A DNA stretch of 6,949 nucleotides from Acidobacteriota bacterium (lineage in GTDB: Bacteria; Acidobacteriota; Vicinamibacteria; Vicinamibacterales; Vicinamibacteraceae), in the NCBI GenBank assembly GCA_023418055.1, contig JAEZDP010000378.1:1-6949 (forward strand). The letters run 5' to 3'. A program made the translations under genes and the position numbers. Below, one piece after another: positions 1-6,094 of the stretch. The notes below the pieces were generated by a model, which was given only the letters and a program-made list of their open reading frames with translations, was not told the origin of the DNA and did no database searches. Every line of letters starts with the position of its first letter. Position 1 is the first letter of the stretch.

Positions 1-1692
1 GCGCTCCTGGCCGTGGCGGTCGGACGCTCCATCGTCGGCAGTCGGAGTCCCGTCGCGACCGAGCCGCTGCATCTCAAGCAACTCGTCCGCGCGTCACCCT
101 ACGTTCGCGACATCGCCGCACTGGTGACCCTCGGCACGGCCAGCGCCGCCATCGTCGACTACCTGCTGAAGTCGCGTGCCGCAGCCAGGTTCGGCGACGG
201 GGAACACCTGCTGCAGTTCTTCGCGCTCTTCTACACCGGCACCCAGGTGATGGCCTTCCTGCTGCAGACCAGCGTGCTGTCGGGTGCCCAGGCCAGGCTC
301 GGTGTCGGGCGTTCGGTGAGCAGCCTGCCGCTGGGCCTCGGCGCAGGCAGCGTGATTGCGCTGCTCTTCCCGACACTGACCGCGTTCACGCTGGCGCGCG
401 GCGTCGAGTACGTGTTGCGCGGATCGGTCTTCCGCAGCGGGTACGAACTACTGTTCTCGCCAATGGCGCCGGGTGAGAAGCGCAAGGTCAAGGCCTTTCT
501 CGACGTCACCTGCGACCGGGCGGGCGACGCGCTGGGCGCGGGCATCGTGCAGTTGCTGCTGCTGTCGGGCTCGGCGTTCCTCGTGTCGGAACTGCTCGGC
601 ATCACCATCCTGATGGCTGCCGCCAGCATCTGGATTGGCGAACGTCTCGATAACCGCTACCTGCGGGCCGTCGAGCGTCGCCTGATGGACCACGCCGACG
701 ACGACCTCGATGGCAGCGCGTTCGGGTCGGCGACGTTGTACAGCGGTGAGTTGCCGTCGCTGCAGCCTCCCGTCGCCGAACTGCCCGCGCCGCGCGTCAC
801 GCCCACCGGGTCGCTCATCGTCTCGACCGACGGCCTCATCGAGACGCTGCAGCACCTCCGTTCGGGCAACCGCGAACGCGTGCTCGAGGCACTGGCCAGC
901 GCGGCGCGCTTCGACGCCATTCACGTCGTGCAGACCGTTCGTCTGCTGGCCTGGGACGACGTCACCACACCCGCGCGGCTGGCACTCGAGCGGACGGCCG
1001 ATCGCCATGTCGGACTGCTCATCGACTTTCTCGTGGACGGCGCCACCGACTTCGCCATCCGGCGCCGCATCCCGCGCGTCCTCGTGACCGTACCGTCGCA
1101 GCGGGCCTTCGACGGCCTGGTGGCGGGCCTGGCCGACCCGCGCTTCGAAGTGCGTTATCAATGCAGTCGCGCGATGGACCGCGTGCTGATCGCCGAGCCG
1201 TCGCTGCGCGTCGACACCGAGCGCATCTTTGCCATCGTCGAACGCGAGTTGTCTGTGGCGCGCCCGGTGTGGAACGGCCATCGCCTGCTCGATCACCACG
1301 AGAGCGCCGACGCGCTGATGTTTCTCGACGAACACCTGCGAGACCGTGCCAACCGCAGCCTCGAGCACGTGTTCTCGCTGCTCGTGACCGTGCTGCCGCG
1401 CGAGCCGCTCAAGGTCGCGTTCCGGGCCATCCACAGCGAAGAGCCGATGTTGCGCGGCCTGGCGTTCGAGTACCTGCACGGCGTGCTGCCGCCGCCCGTG
1501 CGCACGCGCCTGTGGGACCTCGTCGGGCCGGGTGAGGCCGACCGCGGCCCCACCGGCACGCCTGAAGAGGCTCGCGATGCCCTGCTGCGTTCGCAGGACA
1601 CGCTGCTGACGGAGTTGACGCGCGCGGCTACGCGGTCCGCCGACGGTGCTCGCGGGCAATCTGCCCGGCCACCCACAACCAGAGGATGGTGA
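1..1692 (+). CDS. Npt/TLC-like (ATP:ADP antiporter superfamily) transporter with HEAT-like C-terminal tail, 5'-partial
   Basis: The frame is open from base 1 (A-L-L-A before the GTG at 13), so the true start lies upstream; 563 residues are visible, ending at TGA 1690-1692. Visible residues 1-215 are membrane-type, with hydrophobic stretches near 37-55, 71-92, 105-130 and 178-212. A signature at about 134-182 (VEYVLR, SGYELLFSP, EKRKVKAFLDV, DRAGDALGAG) matches the C-terminal half of Npt1/Npt2-type nucleotide carriers and MFS-like relatives. The same block occurs in gene 2 (VDY, TVRQALFLP, KAKAAID, RLGD), so the two are paralogous. Residues 230-270 form an acidic, proline-rich linker. Residues 280-510 are soluble and alpha-helical-looking, with HEAT-like units such as AFDGLVAGLADPRFEVR. 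The last 21 codons overlap gene 2 on the opposite strand. Family assignment is fairly sure; substrate is unknown. Confidence 0.8.
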   Translation, partial: ALLAVAVGRSIVGSRSPVATEPLHLKQLVRASPYVRDIAALVTLGTASAAIVDYLLKSRAAARFGDGEHLLQFFALFYTGTQVMAFLLQTSVLSGAQARLGVGRSVSSLPLGLGAGSVIALLFPTLTAFTLARGVEYVLRGSVFRSGYELLFSPMAPGEKRKVKAFLDVTCDRAGDALGAGIVQLLLLSGSAFLVSELLGITILMAAASIWIGERLDNRYLRAVERRLMDHADDDLDGSAFGSATLYSGELPSLQPPVAELPAPRVTPTGSLIVSTDGLIETLQHLRSGNRERVLEALASAARFDAIHVVQTVRLLAWDDVTTPARLALERTADRHVGLLIDFLVDGATDFAIRRRIPRVLVTVPSQRAFDGLVAGLADPRFEVRYQCSRAMDRVLIAEPSLRVDTERIFAIVERELSVARPVWNGHRLLDHHESADALMFLDEHLRDRANRSLEHVFSLLVTVLPREPLKVAFRAIHSEEPMLRGLAFEYLHGVLPPPVRTRLWDLVGPGEADRGPTGTPEEARDALLRSQDTLLTELTRAATRSADGARGQSARPPTTRGW

Positions 1693-3007
1693 GGCCCACG
1701 GTGAACCAGGCAAACACCGCGACGCTCGCCCCAAGCGCCGTGCCCGCTCGGACGATGCCCGCCTGCGTGACGTCACCGAGCCGCCAGAAGAACGTGTCGA
1801 TGGCCGCCTTGGCCTTGTACTTGGCGTCGCGTGACGTCGGCAGGAACAGGGCCTGTCGCACGGTGTTGTTGACCGAGTAGTCCACGCTGTTCTCGAGGGT
1901 CTTGAGCACCTTGACCACCGCGAGAATGGGCGCCACGGCCATCACCGAGTAGCTGACCAGGGCCAGCACCGGCAACACGAACAGCGTGCCGCGCACGCCG
2001 ATGTGACGCATCAGCCGCGACGTCACGAACAGTTGCAGCAGCAGCCCCAGCAGGTTCACGCCCCCGAAGAACGAGCCGTAGAACGCGCCAACGAAGCGCT
2101 GCCGGTCGGCCAGCTGGTCGTCCGCGGCAAACTGGCGGGCCGCTTCCGAAATCACCAGCTTCCCGAGGATGAACTCGCCGGCCGAGTTGACCACGTTCAG
2201 CAGCACCACCAGCACGGCGATCCAGATGAGATATCGATCCTGGAAGACCAGCTTGAACCCGCCGGCGCCTGTCAGGGGTTGCTCGCCTTCGGCGGCCGTC
2301 TCGGGGTTCTGTGTGGCCTCCCGCCGGTTCACCACCACCAGGATGGCCAGGCAGACGATGAGCAGGACCGCGGTGACGATCATCAGGCTGTAGGGCCCGG
2401 CCTGGAGTTGTTCGACCAGCGGCACCGAGGCCTCGGCGCCGATCCACGCGCCGAGTGAGCTGCCTACGCCGATGAACGGAAACAGGCGTCGGCCCTGCCC
2501 CTCGGTGTAGATGTCGTTGGCAAACGCCCAGAACTGCGAGATGACGAAGACGTTGAAGATGCCGAGCCAGATGTAGAACAGCACGCCGATGCGTGCCCCC
2601 GCCTGACCCACGGTGAAGAACAACACCAGGTTGGCCGCAAAGAAGAGGCTGGTGGTGGCCAGCAGCGGCACACGGGCGACGCGTGCGGAGAGCCACCCGT
2701 AGAGCGGCACGGCCCCAAGCAGCAGCACCGCCTGCGCGGCGGACGAATACGCCTTCACCTCCGCGCCCGCCTCGGTCAGGATGAGCGCCTCACGCGCCGT
2801 CTTGAGCAGGTAGTAACCCGCGAGCAGCAGGAAGACCGTGACGGCCAGCAGCACCACGCCCACGCCTTCGCCTGCCCTGACGTCGGCAAACAGGCTCAGG
2901 CCGCGTTCGAGGGCGTTCTTCGGACGGTCGCCCACCGTCTTGAACAGCGGGAACGACTGCTGCGACCGCAGTTCGGGGTGTGAGAGCAGCGTGCGCGGGT
3001 CACTCAT
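1628..3007 (-). CDS. Npt/TLC-like nucleotide-carrier-family membrane transporter
   Basis: This is a complete 459-residue inner-membrane transporter: ATG at 3007-3005, TAG at 1630-1628. After a cytoplasmic N-terminus with DRPKNALERGLSLFADVRAGEG-type residues (27-48), about ten to twelve hydrophobic segments follow, near 48-68, 88-107, 113-133, 139-162, 174-195, 206-226, 258-281, 305-329, 340-364 and 420-448. Family-type blocks are ANDIYTEGQGRRLFPFIGVG (163-182) and the ENSVDYSVNNTVRQALFLP / KYKAKAAID / RLGD region (372-412). Known Npt1/Npt2 proteins exchange ATP for ADP or move other nucleotides, but this free-living branch is often labelled simply MFS, so the substrate is not established. The start overlaps the gene 3 stop by 8 bp and has a GAGG ribosome-binding site, indicating translational coupling. 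The 3' end overlaps the convergent gene 1 by 65 bp. It is shorter than gene 1 and lacks the HEAT-like tail. Confidence 0.85.
   Translation of the reverse strand: MSDPRTLLSHPELRSQQSFPLFKTVGDRPKNALERGLSLFADVRAGEGVGVVLLAVTVFLLLAGYYLLKTAREALILTEAGAEVKAYSSAAQAVLLLGAVPLYGWLSARVARVPLLATTSLFFAANLVLFFTVGQAGARIGVLFYIWLGIFNVFVISQFWAFANDIYTEGQGRRLFPFIGVGSSLGAWIGAEASVPLVEQLQAGPYSLMIVTAVLLIVCLAILVVVNRREATQNPETAAEGEQPLTGAGGFKLVFQDRYLIWIAVLVVLLNVVNSAGEFILGKLVISEAARQFAADDQLADRQRFVGAFYGSFFGGVNLLGLLLQLFVTSRLMRHIGVRGTLFVLPVLALVSYSVMAVAPILAVVKVLKTLENSVDYSVNNTVRQALFLPTSRDAKYKAKAAIDTFFWRLGDVTQAGIVRAGTALGASVAVFAWFTVGLTILWLWVAGQIAREHRRRTA
1653..1667. terminator. Small perfect hairpin inside the convergent gene overlap
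   Basis: CGGGCA-ATC-TGCCCG forms a six-base-pair stem with a three-base loop, within the shared 3' ends of genes 1 and 2. There is no T-run on either side, so it is not a standard intrinsic terminator. It could slow polymerase in both directions or be coincidence in GC-rich coding DNA. Confidence 0.2.
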
Positions 3008-4712
3008 CGCGGGTCGCCTCGTTGCCGCCGCGTGGGGGCACGTCCCGCTCGACTCCGACGTGGTGCCATCCGCGTCCCTCGCGCTTGAAGTACAGCGTCA
3101 CCGGGCGCTGCCAGTGGGGATGGTCCGGGTGCCTGGCCGAGACGGCCGCGGCCACGTAGCCCTGCGCCTCCTCGAGTGCCTCGGGCATCGCGACGAGGGG
3201 CGTAGTGCTCGTCACGATCGCCCCAACCGGCTCGTGCCGTCGCCGATCGTTGTCGAATCGCGACCACTGCACATCGTACTGCGTGGGGGAGGTCGCCACG
3301 CCGGCCGACACGGCCGCGTTGTCGAACGCCAAGAGGCCCGCGGCGCTGAGCGAGGCGCCGACGATGGGTGTGACGGCAGGCACCCACGTGCGGGCGATGC
3401 GGTCACGTCTGGCGATGAGCGCGGCCACCAACTGCTCCCGGGCAACCGGGTCACGATAGCGGCCGCGGTCCACGAGCACGCCGATCTGCGCGTCGGTGAA
3501 GGCCGCCACGCGGCGCGCGGCCCAGAATGCATCGTCGGCGCGCATGTTCCGGAACGCCACGTTGGGGTATTCGGGCCGCCAGGAGGCCGGGTCGAAATGC
3601 GCGTCGGCGGTGAAGGGGCCCGCCGAGGGGGAGAACGACGGGCGGTCGCGACGCGCCCATGCCGGCGCCCACAGGCCGAACCACTGCAACTGCCGCAGCG
3701 ACGCGTCCTTCTCGACGAGATAGGCATGCCCCGACCGCGCGACGTCCGGGGCCGTCGTGCCGCTGCCCATGATCGACCCGAAGTCGAACATGTAGTGTCG
3801 GATGTACTGCGCACCGGGCGGTCCTTCGAGCATGTCCAGAGTGTTGACGGCACGCGAGTCGTCGTGGTTCACCCAGGCGGCAAATACCCGCGCGCCGCGC
3901 AACTCACGTCGGTGCTCGTGCGGATGGATGTCGTTGGGGTCGTCGCGCCGCCGTCCGTAGTAGCGGAAGTTGCCCATCGGGCGACCCTGGGCGAAACGGC
4001 TCGCCAGACCTCGATAGGTGCCGTCCGGCGAGCGATGCGCACGGCGGAACACCTCGCGCAGATCGGCAGCCGTGAATGGCGTGCGCCGCCCCGCCCTGTC
4101 GCGTGTGGATGCCGAAGGATCGATGGTCAGCGCCGCGGGATCGATGTCCACCAGGTAGTTCTCGACCACGTGGTAGCCGAGGGCATGGTAAAGACCGGTC
4201 CCGACCATCTCGGCGCCCGTGGCCAGGTCCGGATAGCCCGGCGGGTCGAACTCGATCTGGAACAGCTGCCGCGAGGCGTCGTCGGCCTGGACGGCCCGGA
4301 AGCCGGGTTGCAGGCCGGAGGTCTTGCCGGCGACCACGACCCACGGGCCGTCGGGCGGCGGGTCGAGGGTGTCGGGCCCACGGTGCAGGTCGGCGTCGGT
4401 CAGCGGCCTATGCCCGATGCGGTTGACGAACCACATCGAGTCGGGCACCTCGTCGAGAGTGTTCACGTTCAGCGCCCGGACGTCACGGTGATCGCCGGGA
4501 TCGGTGAAGGTGTTCTCGAGGAAGTCGAGCTGCTGGCTCAGGTCGTGCGGACGCACGGCCCCTGCATCCACCACCGTATCGTCGTCGGTCCACAGTGGGT
4601 CATCGGCGCGGAACAGGGGAGGCACGCCCGCGTCGGAGCCGATCGACAGCCAGGCGGCGGCCATGACGGTCACGAGGGCGCGAGCCACGTGCGTGAAACG
4701 GAGCGCTGCCAC
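3000..4712 (-). CDS. Exported protein of unknown function with atypical-kinase-like motifs
   Basis: The protein has 570 residues from a GTG at 4712-4710. An in-frame TTG at 4766 also exists, but it would run 53 bp into gene 4 and put unrelated sequence before the signal peptide. From GTG there is a clear signal peptide: R5, H8 and R11, then ALVTVMAAAWLSI, with probable cleavage after SDA (28). The mature part begins with a conserved-looking LNVNTLDEVPDSMWFVNRIG block (81-100), then VVVAGKTSG (126-133) and FQIEFDPP with TGAEMVGTGLYHALGY (151-180). NHDDSRAVN (282-290) followed by MFDFG (308-312) resembles the catalytic and metal-binding loops of HipA/CotH/FAM20C-type kinases: D285 and N290 five apart, D310 twenty further on. 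Residues 445-560 form a separate C-terminal region rich in aromatic and charged residues. No catalytic function is proven; substrate unknown. The start lies one base after the gene 4 stop and the stop overlaps the gene 2 start, so it sits in the middle of an operon. A weak GGGG (4726-4723) may serve as ribosome-binding site. Confidence 0.8.
   Translation of the reverse strand: MAALRFTHVARALVTVMAAAWLSIGSDAGVPPLFRADDPLWTDDDTVVDAGAVRPHDLSQQLDFLENTFTDPGDHRDVRALNVNTLDEVPDSMWFVNRIGHRPLTDADLHRGPDTLDPPPDGPWVVVAGKTSGLQPGFRAVQADDASRQLFQIEFDPPGYPDLATGAEMVGTGLYHALGYHVVENYLVDIDPAALTIDPSASTRDRAGRRTPFTAADLREVFRRAHRSPDGTYRGLASRFAQGRPMGNFRYYGRRRDDPNDIHPHEHRRELRGARVFAAWVNHDDSRAVNTLDMLEGPPGAQYIRHYMFDFGSIMGSGTTAPDVARSGHAYLVEKDASLRQLQWFGLWAPAWARRDRPSFSPSAGPFTADAHFDPASWRPEYPNVAFRNMRADDAFWAARRVAAFTDAQIGVLVDRGRYRDPVAREQLVAALIARRDRIARTWVPAVTPIVGASLSAAGLLAFDNAAVSAGVATSPTQYDVQWSRFDNDRRRHEPVGAIVTSTTPLVAMPEALEEAQGYVAAAVSARHPDHPHWQRPVTLYFKREGRGWHHVGVERDVPPRGGNEATRDE
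3017..3020 (-). promoter_or_regulatory. Ribosome-binding site of gene 2
   Basis: The minus strand reads GAGG nine bases before the ATG at 3007, inside the last codons of gene 3. It supports this ATG as the gene 2 start. The stop codon of gene 3 (TGA 3002-3000) and this ATG share the string ATGAGTGA, an arrangement typical of coupled translation. Confidence 0.55.
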
Positions 4713-4713
4713 G

Positions 4714-5973
4714 TCAGAAAGACCCCGAGAACGTGAAGACGAGGCGCATGGCCCGGTCGCCGCCAAAGGCGAGGTCGGTGCGCAGCGCCACGCCAGTGGT
4801 GTAGCCGAGGCGCAGACCCACGCCGTAGTCCGTGCGCAGATCGCGGCCGCGCATGCGTCGCAGCGAGGGAGCGGCCTGCCCGGCGTCGGCGAAGATGGCG
4901 CCCATGACGAAGGTGTTGACCTCGTAGCGGTATTCGGCCTGCATCAGCAGGATGCCGTTGTCGCGAAAGCGCTGGCGTTCGAAGCCGCGCAGCGTCCGGC
5001 TGCCGCCAATCGTCGGACGCAGATAGAAGGGCACGCCCGCGCCGGCATCGGCGTGCAGTTGCTCGGCGACCACGCGCAGGGCCAGCACACGGGTGCGGTT
5101 CCAGAACGGCACGAAGTGCTGCACCTCTGCGCGCGCCGCGGTGAAGCTCGACGTGCCGCGATCGCGGTCGTCGAAACGCCGCAGGTCGAGGGCATAGAGG
5201 CCGCCACTGCGGGCATTCACGGCATCGCGTCGGTCCACCAGCAGACCGGCGCGGGACACGACGAACGTGGGCTGCTCGAACAGCCCCGGCGCGGTCAGCT
5301 CGGTGAAGAAGTCGAGCAGCGTCGGGTCGTCGTCGTCGGCCTCGACGTCCACGTCCGGGGCATAGACGCCGATGCCCGCGCGTACCGTTGTTCGTGGCGT
5401 GACGCGCAGGGCGACGCCGCCGTCCACCAACGTGGCACCCAGCGAGAAGAGCTCGCTTTCGTCAAGCACGGGGCGCGGGCCGAGGCCCGAGTACCGCAGT
5501 TGTGCCTCGTTCAGCCTGCCGACCGTCGCTTCGCCCGTCAGCCGTCCCGAGGCCTCGAGCGGGTGGGTGAGCGTGAGGTCCACCAGGTATGAGGTGCGGA
5601 ACGACGCGACGGCCCTCGCACTCAGGGTTCCGGCGCCGACGGGCACCCGGTAGCCGCCACCGGCCGTGAAGCCGTTGCCTTCGGCCATGCCGCCCACCGT
5701 GGCGAACCAGCCGGACGGCGGGTCGAAGATGCGCGTGGCGAGCCGAGTCTCCTCGACGAAGTTGAACACCTGGTCGGCACGCGACACGGGCGAGACCGGC
5801 GGCTGAGCCGAGGCTGCGCGGCGGGCGGCCGCGGCTTCCTCCGCGCGGGTCGGGACCGGCTGGGCGCTGAGGGTGGCGGGCGCCAGCGCCCACCCTCCGG
5901 TCAGCAGCAGGGCCGCGACGACCCCGGCGGGTCGGCACCGGGACAGGACGAGGAGGCAGGACACGACGCGCAC
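4714..5973 (-). CDS. POTRA-less Omp85/BamA-family outer-membrane beta-barrel protein
   Basis: The protein has 419 residues from the GTG at 5973-5971; a second in-frame GTG at 5964 would remove three residues. The frame stays open up to 6267, but that extension is R/S/A-rich shadow sequence overlapping gene 5. The signal peptide has R12 and R14, then AGVVAALLLTGGWALA, with probable cleavage after LSA (37). A short A/R/E-rich linker (44-57) follows, then alternating beta-strand sequence to the end. Omp85 marks are clear: the lid-loop motif LRGF (328-331), with RQRFRD after it; the FxDxG motif FADAG (361-365); and a terminal Phe in FSGSF, the usual outer-membrane-barrel ending. There is no room for POTRA domains, unlike BamA or TamA, so it resembles the barrel-only Omp85 group. 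A highly acidic loop (207-216, DVDVEADDDD) is unusual. Its C-terminal 107 residues align without gaps to gene 5 with about 60 identities by hand count. Role in protein insertion, secretion or lipid transport cannot be told. Confidence 0.88.
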   Translation of the reverse strand: MRVVSCLLVLSRCRPAGVVAALLLTGGWALAPATLSAQPVPTRAEEAAAARRAASAQPPVSPVSRADQVFNFVEETRLATRIFDPPSGWFATVGGMAEGNGFTAGGGYRVPVGAGTLSARAVASFRTSYLVDLTLTHPLEASGRLTGEATVGRLNEAQLRYSGLGPRPVLDESELFSLGATLVDGGVALRVTPRTTVRAGIGVYAPDVDVEADDDDPTLLDFFTELTAPGLFEQPTFVVSRAGLLVDRRDAVNARSGGLYALDLRRFDDRDRGTSSFTAARAEVQHFVPFWNRTRVLALRVVAEQLHADAGAGVPFYLRPTIGGSRTLRGFERQRFRDNGILLMQAEYRYEVNTFVMGAIFADAGQAAPSLRRMRGRDLRTDYGVGLRLGYTTGVALRTDLAFGGDRAMRLVFTFSGSF

Positions 5974-5989
5974 GGGGTGGACGCGAATG

Positions 5990-6017
5990 GTTATACACCA
6001 CAGCGCCTCGTCGGCAG
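5990..6017 (-). promoter_or_regulatory. Possible sigma70-type promoter for gene 4
   Basis: In the 121-bp gap between genes 5 and 4, the minus strand carries TATAAC (5995-5990; five of six matches to the -10 consensus) in an AT-richer patch. Sixteen bases upstream is CTGCCG (6017-6012), only three of six matches to -35. Transcription would begin near 5984, giving a leader of about ten bases before the GTG at 5973. No Shine-Dalgarno sequence is visible, so initiation could be nearly leaderless. The evidence is motif matching only. Confidence 0.3.
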
Positions 6018-6094
6018 GCAGCCGCCATCGCCGCCCGTGCCGGGACAGAGTGCGACGTGACGACGAACGGCGGAGGGTCAGGGGGCTCGTCGGC

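Noticed and set aside
448..1776. Minus-strand open frame (442 codons) opposite gene 1
   Set aside because: Low-complexity R/Q/A/G composition with no recognisable motif, opposite a clear transporter and running into gene 2 in another frame.
2838..4736. Long plus-strand open frame (632 codons) opposite gene 3
   Set aside because: Rich in R, G, H and V with no membrane segments, signal peptide or domain motifs. It mirrors gene 3, which has a signal peptide, family-type motifs and operon coupling. Long antisense frames are expected in GC-rich coding DNA.
4713..4766. TTG start at 4766 for gene 3
   Set aside because: It would put 18 unrelated residues before the signal peptide and overlap gene 4 by 53 bp. 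The GTG at 4712, one base after the gene 4 stop, fits better.
4504..5592. Plus-strand open frame (362 codons) opposite gene 4
   Set aside because: R/A/Q/H-rich shadow of the Omp85 barrel gene, without features of its own.
6038..6050. CCCG-GCA-CGGG mini-hairpin in the gap between genes 5 and 4
   Set aside because: A four-base-pair stem without a T-run is expected by chance at this GC content.
6007..6094. Nine-base direct repeat CTCGTCGGC at 6007-6015 and 6086-6094
   Set aside because: Too short and too GC-rich to distinguish from chance; no matching symmetry or other copies supporting an operator.
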